From Allomuricauda sp. (lineage in GTDB: Bacteria > Bacteroidota > Bacteroidia > Flavobacteriales > Flavobacteriaceae): 64,000 nt of DNA. The stretch is taken from assembly GCA_030148335.1 (NCBI GenBank), contig JASBTQ010000005.1, forward strand, positions 21,241 through 85,240. The letters run 5' to 3'. The stretch's first letter is position 1; each line of letters opens with the position of its first letter. Below the pieces are notes generated by a model that worked only from the letters and a program-made list of their open reading frames with translations, was not told the origin of the DNA and made no database searches. This document shows, piece by piece, positions 1 to 8,422 of this stretch. The position numbers were made by a program, and so were the translations under genes.

Positions 1-1
1 G

Positions 2-298
2 CCCAATAAAGATAGTTTGAACACTTATTTAAGCCTTTATACCGACATGTTCATTGAGGAAATAAATGGTGGTTTAAGAGGTATTGAGAAATTATATTGT
101 TTAGTTCATTTTTTGGCGAGAATTACAGTTTTCGATAATGGACTAATAACTTTAATTCCCCAAATCTATCCAAAAGATTTTCTTAAAGCCAATTTTGGCG
201 AAAACGCTCTAGTAATTCATACGGAACTGGAAACAATAGAAAGCTTTGCAGATTTCGAAAGAGAAAAAGACTTCTTAAAATACTTATTTACGGGGTAA
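2..298 (+). CDS. Hypothetical protein, 3' part of a gene entering from the left edge
   Basis: The reading frame is open back to position 2 and ends with TAA at 296-298, so this is probably the last ~98 codons of a longer gene; an in-frame TTG at 17 could be a start but has no obvious ribosome-binding site. The visible protein is mixed alpha/beta in character, rich in Leu, Ile and Phe, with an acidic stretch near the end (FADFEREKDF). I do not recognise a domain. It is followed directly by a structured non-coding element (308-501). Base use is more AT-rich than in the genes that follow, which suggests an accessory or transferred gene. No function is assigned. Confidence 0.5.
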   Translation, partial: PNKDSLNTYLSLYTDMFIEEINGGLRGIEKLYCLVHFLARITVFDNGLITLIPQIYPKDFLKANFGENALVIHTELETIESFADFEREKDFLKYLFTG

Positions 299-307
299 AA
301 TTACTTA

Positions 308-501
308 TGCTAACAAAACCTATAAACAACACGGGCTTCGGACTTAATAGAAAGGTTTACGTATTTTTATGAAGTCCGCAAAATCTTATGGATTTTGCTC
401 TGGACAGGAAAAATAAATCAAAACAATAAGATTTCGCAATGTGGGTGGCGGAAAGCAAACGCCAGTTTGCTCCTGTACTGTTCATAGCTAAACCGTTAGC
501 A
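308..501. repeat. Structured intergenic element bounded by inverted TGCTAAC/GTTAGCA
   Basis: The outer arms are TGCTAAC (308-314) and GTTAGCA (495-501), perfect complements. Inside are an 8-bp perfect hairpin GCAAAATC/GATTTTGC (378-385/391-398), CGGACTT/AAGTCCG (339-345/372-378), ACAGGA/TCCTGT (404-409/471-476) and AGCAAAC/GTTTGCT (454-460/465-471). It has no credible ORF. It sits between an orphan gene and murF, which are convergent. The shape recalls attC-like recombination sites or the dispersed repeats that follow orphan genes in Flavobacteriia, but the core boxes do not fit the integron consensus exactly and no integrase is present. Confidence 0.55.
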
Positions 502-522
502 ATACTCAATTAAACGATAGGT

Positions 523-1797
523 CTACAGCAAATCCAACACCCGCTCCAAGGCCATGCCACGGGAGCCCTTGATAAGGAAAGTTCCCTTTTCAAATGGATT
601 TTTTAGAACATACTCCTTCAAATCTTCAAAGGTCTGGAACTTTTTGGCAATGGCATTTGTCTTGAAAAAGTTCTGGCCAACAAGAAAGACATTATCAAAG
701 CCCAATTTTTGGGACAGGTCGGCCAAAGCTTGGTGCTCCTCGGCCGCAGTTTCGCCCAGTTCGAACATGTCACCAATGATGAGGATTTTGTTCGTGGCGG
801 CCATCAAACTGAAGTTTTCCAGAGCGGCCTTCATGCTCGTAGGGTTGGCGTTGTAGGCGTCCAGTACAATTTCGTGGCCGTTCTTGGATATGATCTGCGA
901 ACGGTTGTTCTGGGGTTGGTACGATTCAATGGCCGTTTTGATATCATCCAAAGGAACATTGAAAAATTTTCCCATCAATATGGCGGCACAGCAATTGGGA
1001 AAATTATATTTCCCGATAAGTTGTGTCCTGATTTGTGTTCCTTCAGCTTCGAGCACCACGTAGGGATTGGCTTCCTTGAATGTGATGATGTAGAATTGGT
1101 GGTCCGTTGCGCTGAAACCTATTTTTTTGATGTAAGGGGCCAATCTTTCTTGTTGGACGCTGTCATCGGCGTTCATAAACACGAACTTGTTGTGGGCAAT
1201 CAAATAATCGTAGAGTTCGCTTTTCCCCTTGATGACCCCTTCCAAGCTGCCAAATCCTTCCAAATGTGCCTTTCCAAAATTGGTGATGTACCCAAAATCG
1301 GGCTGGGCAATCTTGCTCAGCATGGCAATTTCACCTATATGGTTGGCGCCCATCTCCACAATGGCCATTTCGGTATCTTCCTTGATGGACAAAAGGGTGA
1401 GCGGTACCCCAATATGGTTGTTCAGGTTGCCTTTAGTGGCAATGGTCCTGTACTTTTGGGAGATCACGGCATGGATGAGTTCCTTGGTGGTTGTTTTTCC
1501 GTTGCTTCCGGTAAGGGAAACCACTTTGGCATTGCTTTGGTTTCTGTGGTATGTGGCGAGGTCCTGGAGGGTTTTCAAAACATCTTCGCACAACACGAGC
1601 CGATCCGAAGTTTTATACTCTTCCTCATCGATGATTGCGTATGCCGCACCTTTTTCCAAGGCGTCCTGGGCAAAAGCATTACCGTTGAAATTGGGGCCTT
1701 TTAAAGCGAAAAAAAGACAGCCGGGCGTTATTTTCCGGGTGTCCGTACATAGGGTGGAGTGCTCTAAGAAAAGAGCATGAAGCTGTTCCAAAATCAT
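523..1797 (-). CDS. murF: MurF, UDP-N-acetylmuramoyl-tripeptide--D-alanyl-D-alanine ligase
   Basis: This cytoplasmic Mur ligase adds D-Ala-D-Ala to UDP-MurNAc-tripeptide using ATP, completing the peptidoglycan pentapeptide. The 424-residue protein has the N-terminal MurF substrate-binding fold, the Mur ATP loop TGSNGKTT at residues 96-103, the TKGNLNNHIG motif near 121-130, and a C-terminal domain with DAYNANP and a GSRGMALE end typical of MurF. The ATG at 1797 is preferred over an in-frame upstream start at 1827, because the latter lies inside the terminator hairpin that follows gldJ. It is in the same direction as gldJ and directly downstream of it, but separated by that terminator, so part of its transcription may be read-through. 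Length is normal for the family. Confidence 0.96.
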   Translation of the reverse strand: MILEQLHALFLEHSTLCTDTRKITPGCLFFALKGPNFNGNAFAQDALEKGAAYAIIDEEEYKTSDRLVLCEDVLKTLQDLATYHRNQSNAKVVSLTGSNGKTTTKELIHAVISQKYRTIATKGNLNNHIGVPLTLLSIKEDTEMAIVEMGANHIGEIAMLSKIAQPDFGYITNFGKAHLEGFGSLEGVIKGKSELYDYLIAHNKFVFMNADDSVQQERLAPYIKKIGFSATDHQFYIITFKEANPYVVLEAEGTQIRTQLIGKYNFPNCCAAILMGKFFNVPLDDIKTAIESYQPQNNRSQIISKNGHEIVLDAYNANPTSMKAALENFSLMAATNKILIIGDMFELGETAAEEHQALADLSQKLGFDNVFLVGQNFFKTNAIAKKFQTFEDLKEYVLKNPFEKGTFLIKGSRGMALERVLDLL

Positions 1798-1808
1798 GGA
1801 CCGAAGAT

Positions 1809-1839
1809 AAAAAAAAGCCCCGATCAATTATCGGGGCTT
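1809..1839 (-). terminator. Rho-independent terminator after gldJ
   Basis: A 10-bp perfect stem AAGCCCCGAT/ATCGGGGCTT (1815-1824/1830-1839) with loop CAATT is followed, on the minus strand, by a run of U (A-run at 1809-1816 on the plus strand). It lies between the gldJ stop and the murF start. Confidence 0.88.
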
Positions 1840-1863
1840 ATTTAAATACTTTACGGTATATGC

Positions 1864-3516
1864 TTATTTGGCTTTTTTATGTCTGACGGTTTTGTTGTCG
1901 GACTTGGACTTGGATCCAACCCTCGACATGGCGCATCGGAATCCAATATCGTCGGTTGCCATGTACTGGGGCAGGTACCTGCGCTGTGCAGGGTCTAGCC
2001 AGAAGGCCCTATCCCTCCATGAACCACCTTTGTACACACGTACCTCGTCGTTGATCAATGAGGTCCTGTAGTTGGAAGTATCGTACTGACGAACCAGTTT
2101 TCCTGTGGAATCACGCTCTACTTTGTGTTTGGGTGAATCGTACATCTTTCTGTTGTCCTCTTCATCGTTGAACTTGTCAAAGAACCTTGATGATCCTGGA
2201 TCTCCATCCCTGAAACCACGGTTGTCACTCTTGTCAAAATTGGTCCTCAAATAGGTCTCCTGATCGGTAACAGGGACTTCTTTGATCTCGCCGGGCAGGT
2301 TGATGGCCACAATTTTGCCATTGGGCAATGTGTCATACACGATTTTGTCCTCGAGGATTTCAACTTTGCCATCTTCTCCAATGGCCTTTTTCATGAATAC
2401 GTTTCCTCTATAGTAGTTGAAATCACTGATCTCGTCATCCACAATGGGACGATATACGTCGGCAACCCACTCGCTCACGTTTCCGGCCATGTCGTATAGA
2501 CCAAAATCATTGGGTTTGTATGATTTTACCTCTGCGGTAATATCGGCACCGTCATCGGACCACCCGGCAATACCGCCGTAATCACCTTTGCCTTGTTTGA
2601 AGTTGGCCAATTGATCCCCGCGTCCCACACGTTGTCCGTTACGGGTGTAGTCACCTTCCCAAGGATATTTTTTTCTACCTCGGTAGTTGTTGTATTCCCT
2701 GGTTCCCACAAGGGCCTGGGCAGCATATTCCCACTCGGTCTCAGTGGGGAGCCTGTATTCTGGCATGATGACACCACTGCTCCTTTTGGCGAACGCATTG
2801 ATGGAATCACGTTTTTGTTTTCCTTGAAGGGAATCTATTTCCCCTCCATATACGGATTCTGGATTGTTCAGGTAGGCCTCTGTGCTGAAGGTGCCGTCGA
2901 TTTCGCCGTTCAATACTTTGTATTTCGCGTCCTCGGCCAAATAACCTTCCCTTTCCAGCATCACTTCGTTCACCCTGTCCGTTCTCCATTCAGCATACTG
3001 AGTGGCCTGTACCCAGTTTACACCGACTACGGGATATTCGGCGTATGCGGGGTGTCTAAGGTAGTTGTTGGTCATGGTCTCGTTGAAACCCAATCGGTTT
3101 CTCCACACCAAGGTATCGGGTAGGGCGCCGGTATAGATGTTGGCGTAGTTGGGGTTGTCCGGAGGATAGACCGCCTTTAGGTAATCCAAATACTCAAGGT
3201 ACATCACATTGGTCACCTCGGTCTCGTCCATGTAAAAGGACTGCACGTGCTGTTGTGTAGGTGTGTTGTTCCAATCGTGCATGATGTCATCTTGGACCTG
3301 ACCTTTGGTAAAGGTTCCGCCCTCAACGAAAACAGTCCCTGGAGGGGTTTCCTGCTCCTTGAAGTCCGAATTGTACTGGAATCCGCCTTCTTTGGCATTT
3401 ATTTTCCACCCAGTGGCTCTGGAAACATTCTTGGAAGATGAGGAGTTTTTACAGCTGGAAAAACTTCCCATCACAACGGCGCAAGAAAGTACAACTTTGA
3501 TAAAGTGTTTTTTCAT
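1864..3516 (-). CDS. gldJ: GldJ, gliding motility lipoprotein (FGE-sulfatase domain)
   Basis: GldJ is an outer-membrane-associated lipoprotein needed for gliding and for stability of other Gld proteins of the T9SS/gliding machinery in Flavobacterium johnsoniae. The 550-residue protein starts with a lipoprotein signal peptide whose lipobox is SFSSC, Cys22. Most of the mature protein is a formylglycine-generating-enzyme-like domain (about 57-530), recognisable from the EVTNVMYLEYL, PVVGVNWVQATQYAEW, RLPTETEWEYAA, GLYDMAGNVSEWV and VYKGGSWRDRA motifs. In GldJ this fold is considered structural rather than catalytic. The C-terminus is basic. It is divergent from porV, a neighbour arrangement I recall as common in Flavobacteriaceae. 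A strong terminator follows. Confidence 0.96.
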   Translation of the reverse strand: MKKHFIKVVLSCAVVMGSFSSCKNSSSSKNVSRATGWKINAKEGGFQYNSDFKEQETPPGTVFVEGGTFTKGQVQDDIMHDWNNTPTQQHVQSFYMDETEVTNVMYLEYLDYLKAVYPPDNPNYANIYTGALPDTLVWRNRLGFNETMTNNYLRHPAYAEYPVVGVNWVQATQYAEWRTDRVNEVMLEREGYLAEDAKYKVLNGEIDGTFSTEAYLNNPESVYGGEIDSLQGKQKRDSINAFAKRSSGVIMPEYRLPTETEWEYAAQALVGTREYNNYRGRKKYPWEGDYTRNGQRVGRGDQLANFKQGKGDYGGIAGWSDDGADITAEVKSYKPNDFGLYDMAGNVSEWVADVYRPIVDDEISDFNYYRGNVFMKKAIGEDGKVEILEDKIVYDTLPNGKIVAINLPGEIKEVPVTDQETYLRTNFDKSDNRGFRDGDPGSSRFFDKFNDEEDNRKMYDSPKHKVERDSTGKLVRQYDTSNYRTSLINDEVRVYKGGSWRDRAFWLDPAQRRYLPQYMATDDIGFRCAMSRVGSKSKSDNKTVRHKKAK

Positions 3517-3888
3517 AATTTGGGCTTGAGTACTTAAAAAATGGGGTTTCCTCCCCGGTCAATTCAATTTGTTTTGATCTTATTTAATCCTTTCGATGGC
3601 ATTAGAACGATGTTTTTGCCATTATATTTTGTGCTTGTCAAATAAATGCGGCAATGCCGTCGCCAACATTTGCTATACATTTGTAACGCAAATGAATGTG
3701 AAATAGTATTGGCCTTTCGGCTTTTAACGGTTTCAGGAAAGGGATGCAATGTATATAGGTGTAACATTACCTATTTTATACAGTAAAAAAATACATCCCA
3801 TCACAAGAATTTGTGCAAAACACCGTTTATGTTGTAATGTGTCCAAAGCTTTTTGGAGCAAAACTTTACTAAACGCTTAAATCATAGC
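3517..3888. other. Intergenic region between divergent gldJ and porV (372 nt)
   Basis: No convincing gene is present. It should hold the promoters of both gldJ and porV. Visible features are an exact -7 box TACATTTG at 3676-3683 facing porV, and an inverted repeat ATAGGT-N8-ACCTAT (3755-3760/3769-3774) that could be an operator. A 67-codon minus-strand frame here lacks codon character and was rejected. Confidence 0.6.
3676..3683 (+). promoter_or_regulatory. Possible -7 box (TACATTTG) toward porV
   Basis: This matches the Bacteroidetes -7 consensus TANNTTTG exactly. No TTTG is seen at the expected -33 distance, and it lies about 205 nt before the porV ATG, so the leader would be long. Confidence 0.35.
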
Positions 3889-5040
3889 ATGAAAAAGTTA
3901 CTGATATTGGCAGTCCTTCTTACTGTGGCCCTACCCGAACAGATAAGTGCCCAACAAGAAAGAGCGATCACAACGGCAGTCCCTTTTTTGACCATAGCTG
4001 CGGATGCCAGGGCATCTGGTATGGGAGATATGGGTGTTGCCACTTCTTTTGATGCGTACTCACAACAATGGAACCCGGCCAAATATGCCTTCGCTACACA
4101 AAAATCGGGCGTGGGGGTCAGTTACACCCCTTACTTGGAGACCATTGTGAACGATGTCTCGCTGCTAAGTGCCAATTATTACAATAAATTGAATGATAGG
4201 AGTGCCTTTGCTTTTGGGATAAGGTATTTCGGTCTTGGGGATATTGAACTTCGCCAAACCATTGAGCAAGAGGCCACCTTGGTGAAGCCCAATGAATTTG
4301 CTTTGGATGGATCTTACTCCTTAAAGTTGAGCCAGAGTTTTTCCATGGCCGTGGCCGGAAGGTTCATCAGTTCCAACCTAAGGTTCCAGGACGGGACACA
4401 GGATTCGCAGGCAGCCAATGCCTTTGCAGTGGATGTGGCAGGTTTCTATCGGTCTCCGGAAATAGCGTACAACAATTATAATGGCCGATGGAGATTGGGT
4501 TTCAATGTATCCAACATTGGAGGGTCGTTGCAATATGACGAGGGCGGCCAAGAAAACTTTTTGCCCACCAATCTTAAGTTTGGGGCAGGGTTTGATTTTA
4601 TCTTTGATGAGGACAATGTCCTGGCCCTAAATTCAGAGTTCAATAAATTATTGGTGCCCACGCCCAGGGATTTTGATGGGGATGGGGACATCGATATCGA
4701 AGACAACACCGAATACCAAAACATCAGTTTTTTTAATGGGATTTTTGAATCTTTTGGCGATGCCCCTGACGGTTTCAGCGAGGAGCTCAAAGAAGTCACA
4801 TGGGCCCTTGGTGCCGAATATCGGTTCAGGGAGGCCTTCATGTTGAGAAGTGGTTATTTTAATGAGAGTGAGGAAAAAGGATCTAGAAAGTTTTTCACTT
4901 TGGGTGCAGGGTTCAAGTACAAAACGGCACAGATAGACCTTTCCTATCTGTTCTCCACTTCGCAGGTCAGGAACCCATTGGAGAATACCCTACGTTTTTC
5001 GCTGACCTTCAACTTTGGGGAGGAATTTTTCAACGACTGA
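3889..5040 (+). CDS. porV: PorV (LptO), T9SS outer-membrane protein
   Basis: PorV is the outer-membrane beta-barrel of the type IX secretion system that receives cargo from the Sov/SprA translocon and shuttles it to the attachment complex, where the C-terminal sorting signal is removed. The 383-residue protein has a signal peptide ending around ISAQ; the ATG at 3889 is chosen over one 12 codons upstream because it begins the classic MKK-hydrophobic signal. The mature part starts with the PorV/PorQ signature AADARASGMGDMGVATSFD and the QQWNPAKYAF motif, then alternating barrel strands, ending in LRFSLTFNF with an aromatic strand. It carries a DGDGDIDIED insertion that resembles a calcium loop. 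It is divergent from gldJ and followed by a terminator. Confidence 0.95.
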   Translation: MKKLLILAVLLTVALPEQISAQQERAITTAVPFLTIAADARASGMGDMGVATSFDAYSQQWNPAKYAFATQKSGVGVSYTPYLETIVNDVSLLSANYYNKLNDRSAFAFGIRYFGLGDIELRQTIEQEATLVKPNEFALDGSYSLKLSQSFSMAVAGRFISSNLRFQDGTQDSQAANAFAVDVAGFYRSPEIAYNNYNGRWRLGFNVSNIGGSLQYDEGGQENFLPTNLKFGAGFDFIFDEDNVLALNSEFNKLLVPTPRDFDGDGDIDIEDNTEYQNISFFNGIFESFGDAPDGFSEELKEVTWALGAEYRFREAFMLRSGYFNESEEKGSRKFFTLGAGFKYKTAQIDLSYLFSTSQVRNPLENTLRFSLTFNFGEEFFND

Positions 5041-5063
5041 GAAAGAACAACATAATATTATCC

Positions 5064-5100
5064 CAAAAACCTATCCCCGTGGATGGGTTTTCTTATTTTT
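5064..5100 (+). terminator. Rho-independent terminator after porV
   Basis: An 11-bp stem AAAACCTATCC/GGATGGGTTTT with one wobble pair (about 5065-5092) is followed by a T-rich run. It separates porV from cdd. Confidence 0.75.
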
Positions 5101-5119
5101 GGGATACACCGAAATATGA

Positions 5120-5605
5120 ATGGAGAAAAAAAGGATTGCCTTTGATCTGCTCATTTTCCAAAGCGATGATGAGTTGTCACAAAACGAGCAAAAATTGTTA
5201 AGTGCCGCAGTGCGTGCAAGGGAAAGTGCCTATGCGCCTTATTCGCGATTCAGGGTAGGTGCGGCCGTTCTGTTGGAAAACGGGGAAACGGTCATTGGGA
5301 GCAACCAAGAGAATGCTTCCTATCCCTCCGGGCTCTGTGCCGAGCGGGTGGCCGTGTTTCAGGCGGGGGCAAGGTTTCCAGGCGTTGCCATCGTGTCCAT
5401 TGCCATAACAGCAGCCTCGGAAGACCACCAAGTGGATGTTCCGGCAGCCCCATGCGGCAATTGCAGGCAGTCCATTATCGAGTATGAGCAAAAGCAAGAA
5501 TCACCCATTTCCATATTGTTCAAAGGGGAGAAGGGACCCATTTATAAATGCAGTTCGTTGGCCGATATTTTGCCCTTGGCCTTCAACAGTTCATTTTTGG
5601 GGTGA
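5120..5605 (+). CDS. cdd: Cytidine deaminase
   Basis: This enzyme hydrolytically deaminates cytidine and deoxycytidine to the uridines in pyrimidine salvage. The 161-residue length fits the small tetrameric zinc class. The active-site motif CAE is at residues 73-75 (Cys73 as zinc ligand, Glu75 as proton shuttle) and PCGNC at 111-115 gives the other two zinc cysteines. The substrate-binding motif PYSRFRVGAA is near 40-49. The pattern Cys-Ala-Glu plus PCxxC distinguishes it from tRNA or dCMP deaminases. It lies between porV and pdhA with its own spacer on each side. Confidence 0.94.
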   Translation: MEKKRIAFDLLIFQSDDELSQNEQKLLSAAVRARESAYAPYSRFRVGAAVLLENGETVIGSNQENASYPSGLCAERVAVFQAGARFPGVAIVSIAITAASEDHQVDVPAAPCGNCRQSIIEYEQKQESPISILFKGEKGPIYKCSSLADILPLAFNSSFLG

Positions 5606-5644
5606 TTCTTAAATCAATTCTTTTTCCAAAAGGAGATATATATG

Positions 5645-5652
5645 TATTTTTG
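5645..5652 (+). promoter_or_regulatory. -7 box (TATTTTTG) for pdhA-pdhC
   Basis: An exact TANNTTTG match lies 41 nt before the pdhA ATG. No clear TTTG is visible at the -33 distance. Confidence 0.45.
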
Positions 5653-5693
5653 CTCCTCGTCCCGAAGGGGGATTTCAATTAATACTACAGTTG

Positions 5694-6692
5694 ATGAAAA
5701 AAATCACCAAAGAAGTTTACCTCAAATGGTATGAGGACATGTTGTTCTGGAGAAAATTCGAGGACAAGTTGGCCGCAGTATATATTCAACAAAAGGTCAG
5801 GGGCTTTTTGCACCTTTACAATGGTCAAGAGGCCGTTCTGGCAGGATCGCTCCATGCCATGGACCTCACCAAGGACCGGATGATCACCGCCTACCGTAAC
5901 CACGTCCAGCCCATCGGGATGGGGGTGGATCCCAGAAGGGTGATGGCCGAGCTGTATGGCAAGGTGACAGGTACTTCAAAAGGGATGGGAGGCTCCATGC
6001 ATATTTTTTCCAAGGAACACCGCTTTTATGGTGGTCACGGAATTGTGGGTGGACAGATTCCTTTGGGTGCCGGATTGGCATTCGGTGACAAATATTTCAA
6101 AAGGGATTCCGTGACCCTTTGTTATATGGGCGACGGGGCAGTGAGACAAGGTTCCCTGCACGAATCCTTCAACTTGGCCATGTTGTGGCAATTGCCTGTG
6201 GTCTTCATCTGTGAGAACAACGGATATGCCATGGGAACATCGGTGGCCCGTACCTCACACTCCACCGAGATCTGGAAATTGGGCTTGGGCTATGAAATGC
6301 CCTGTGGTCCTGTGGATGGGATGGATCCTGCAATAGTGGCCAAAGAAGTGGACAAGGCCGTGGAAAGGGCCCGGACCGGGGGAGGACCCACTTTCTTGGA
6401 GATGAAAACCTACCGTTACCGTGGTCATTCCATGTCAGATGCACAGCACTACAGGACCAAGGAAGAGGTCGAAGAGTACAAGAAAATTGATCCCATCACC
6501 CAGGTGAAGGACATTATCTTGGAAAAAGGGTATGCAACTGCGGACGAGATCAAGAAAATCGATAAGCGAGTGAAAGATTTGGTGAGCGAGTGCGAACAGT
6601 TTGCCGAAGAGTCGGATTTCCCACCAAAGGAGCAATTGTACGACACCGTGTACGAACAAGAAGACTATCCATTTTTACAACATAAACTTTAA
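5694..6692 (+). CDS. pdhA: Pyruvate dehydrogenase E1 component, alpha subunit
   Basis: E1 alpha binds thiamine diphosphate and, with E1 beta, decarboxylates pyruvate and transfers the acetyl group to E2 lipoyl domains. The 332-residue protein has the TPP-binding motif from GDGAVRQG (146-153) to ENNGYAMG (174-181), the phosphorylation-loop-like YRYRGHSMSD stretch, and YRNH near 67-70. The ATG at 5694 is preferred to the adjacent TTG at 5691. It is followed 4 nt later by pdhC, so the two form an operon. The E1 beta and E3 genes are not in the window, a split arrangement that I recall from flavobacteria. Confidence 0.96.
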   Translation: MKKITKEVYLKWYEDMLFWRKFEDKLAAVYIQQKVRGFLHLYNGQEAVLAGSLHAMDLTKDRMITAYRNHVQPIGMGVDPRRVMAELYGKVTGTSKGMGGSMHIFSKEHRFYGGHGIVGGQIPLGAGLAFGDKYFKRDSVTLCYMGDGAVRQGSLHESFNLAMLWQLPVVFICENNGYAMGTSVARTSHSTEIWKLGLGYEMPCGPVDGMDPAIVAKEVDKAVERARTGGGPTFLEMKTYRYRGHSMSDAQHYRTKEEVEEYKKIDPITQVKDIILEKGYATADEIKKIDKRVKDLVSECEQFAEESDFPPKEQLYDTVYEQEDYPFLQHKL

Positions 6693-6696
6693 GTAG

Positions 6697-8328
6697 ATGG
6701 CAGAAGTAATCACCATGCCTAGATTGAGCGATACCATGGAAGAAGGAACCGTGGCAAAATGGCTCAAAAAAGTAGGGGACAAAGTAGAGGAAGGCGATAT
6801 ATTGGCCGAGATAGAGACCGATAAGGCCACGATGGAGTTTGAATCCTTTCATCAAGGAACGCTCCTGCATATCGGCATTGAAGAGGGCGACGGAGCCCCG
6901 GTCGATTCACTTTTGGCCATCATCGGAGAAGAAGGGGAGGACATTTCCGCTCTTTTGAACGGAGGTGCGGCCCCTGCTAAAGAAAAAGAAGAAACAAAAA
7001 GCGAGCCCGAACCCAAAGCCGAAAAAAGCGAAGCTCCGGCAAGTGCCCCCAGTTCAATTCCGGATGGCGTGGAAATCGTGACCATGCCCCGTTTGAGCGA
7101 TACCATGGAAGAAGGAACCGTGGCCAGCTGGTTGAAAAAAGTAGGCGATAAGGTAGAGGAAGGCGATATATTGGCCGAGATAGAGACCGATAAGGCCACC
7201 ATGGAATTTGAATCGTTCTATTCCGGGACCTTGTTGCACATTGGTATCGAAGAAGGCCAAGGCGCCCCGGTCGATTCACTTTTGGCCATAATCGGCCCAG
7301 AAGGAACCGATGTGGATGCCGTACTGAAAGCACAAGCAGGTGGAGGCTCCAGTGCCCCTAAAGCTGAAAAAACAGAAGAAGAGAAACCAAAGGCCGAAAA
7401 AGCAGAGGCAGTTGAAGTACAAACTACTTCACAGGATGGCAACCGTATTTTGGCATCGCCTTTGGCGAAAAAGATTGCCAGTGAAAAAGGGATCAACCTA
7501 TCACAAGTAAAAGGTAGTGGAGACCACGGGCGAATCGTGAAAAAGGACATTGAGAATTTTACACCTTCGCAAGCGACTTCACCAGCCGTTGAAAAAACAG
7601 CGGAAAAAGCGGCCCCAATGACTCCTATCAATTTGCCGGTCGGGGAAGAAAGCTTCGAGGAGGTGAAAAATTCCCCTATGCGCAAGGCCATCACCAAGAG
7701 CTTGAGCGCTTCCAAGTTTACAGCTCCCCACTTTTATTTGACCATAGAAGTGGACATGGACAATGCGAAAGCTTCTAGGGAACAGATCAACAATCTGCCC
7801 GATACCAAGGTATCTTTCAACGATATGGTGTTGAAGGCATGTGCCATGGCATTGAAAAAGCATCCACAGGTAAATACCACTTGGACCGATGAGGCGACCA
7901 TATACAAACACCACATTCACATGGGAGTGGCCGTGGCAGTGGATGAAGGTCTTGTAGTGCCCGTGATCAAGTTTGCCGATCAACTTACATTGACCCAACT
8001 TGGGGCTGCGGTAAAGGATTTGGCTGGAAGGGCCAGGGCCAAGAAAATCAAACTCGATGAAATGGAAGGAAGTACCTTTACGGTTTCCAACTTGGGAATG
8101 TTCGGTATCCAGGAGTTTACGTCCATCATCAACAAGCCCAACTCGGCCATATTGTCCGTTGGGGCCATCGTGGAAAAACCCGTGGTCAAGAATGGACAGA
8201 TCGTAGTGGGCAATACCATGAAGGTGACCTTGGCCTGTGACCACAGGACAGTGGATGGTGCAGTAGGGGCTCAGTTCCTACAGACATTGAGGGCCTATTT
8301 GGAGAACCCGGTGACCATGTTGGCGTAA
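6697..8328 (+). CDS. pdhC: Pyruvate dehydrogenase E2, dihydrolipoyl acetyltransferase with two lipoyl domains
   Basis: E2 forms the core of the complex and passes acetyl groups from E1 to CoA. The 543-residue protein has lipoyl domain 1 (about 1-80, lipoylated Lys43 in DKATM), an Ala/Pro/Glu/Lys linker, lipoyl domain 2 (about 124-205, Lys166), a second linker, a peripheral subunit-binding domain (about 248-285, motif ASPLAKKIA) and the CoA acyltransferase domain with the catalytic motif HRTVDG (His516, Asp520). The two lipoyl domains are nearly identical in protein and largely in DNA, indicating recent duplication or gene conversion. It is co-transcribed with pdhA and followed by a strong terminator. 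Confidence 0.96.
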   Translation: MAEVITMPRLSDTMEEGTVAKWLKKVGDKVEEGDILAEIETDKATMEFESFHQGTLLHIGIEEGDGAPVDSLLAIIGEEGEDISALLNGGAAPAKEKEETKSEPEPKAEKSEAPASAPSSIPDGVEIVTMPRLSDTMEEGTVASWLKKVGDKVEEGDILAEIETDKATMEFESFYSGTLLHIGIEEGQGAPVDSLLAIIGPEGTDVDAVLKAQAGGGSSAPKAEKTEEEKPKAEKAEAVEVQTTSQDGNRILASPLAKKIASEKGINLSQVKGSGDHGRIVKKDIENFTPSQATSPAVEKTAEKAAPMTPINLPVGEESFEEVKNSPMRKAITKSLSASKFTAPHFYLTIEVDMDNAKASREQINNLPDTKVSFNDMVLKACAMALKKHPQVNTTWTDEATIYKHHIHMGVAVAVDEGLVVPVIKFADQLTLTQLGAAVKDLAGRARAKKIKLDEMEGSTFTVSNLGMFGIQEFTSIINKPNSAILSVGAIVEKPVVKNGQIVVGNTMKVTLACDHRTVDGAVGAQFLQTLRAYLENPVTMLA

Positions 8329-8330
8329 GC

Positions 8331-8353
8331 TGTCAATCCGAACGCAGTCGAGA
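8331..8353. repeat. Half copy of a flavobacterial dispersed palindromic repeat
   Basis: The sequence after the pdhC stop, TGTCAATCCGAACGCAGTCG plus AGA, resembles one arm of the element at 36469-36541 (TGTCAGGTTGAGCGCAGTCG). No partner arm follows here. Confidence 0.5.
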
Positions 8354-8365
8354 ATACATAAATCA

Positions 8366-8400
8366 AAAAGCATCCTTTTAAGGATGCTTTCTTTATCTTT
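8366..8400 (+). terminator. Rho-independent terminator after pdhA-pdhC
   Basis: The stem AAAGCATCC/GGATGCTTT with an AT-rich loop (about 8367-8390) is followed by CTTTATCTTT. The tail overlaps a possible promoter box for the next gene. Confidence 0.82.
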
Positions 8401-8401
8401 A
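8394..8401 (+). promoter_or_regulatory. Possible -7 box (TATCTTTA) for the M28 peptidase gene
   Basis: This has one mismatch to TANNTTTG and lies 21 nt before the ATG at 8423, inside the T-rich tail of the upstream terminator. Confidence 0.3.
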
Positions 8402-8422
8402 GAAAATCCAAAAAAACACAAA

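Noticed and set aside
308..501. Classical integron attC site
   Set aside because: The core GTTAGCA does not fit GTTRRRY, and no IntI is visible; kept only as an attC-like structured element.
709..1704. 331-codon plus-strand frame opposite murF
   Set aside because: It is the reverse frame of a well-supported Mur ligase; protein lacks any family features.
3564..3767. 67-codon minus-strand ORF between gldJ and porV
   Set aside because: Low complexity, no ribosome-binding site, lies in the expected promoter region.
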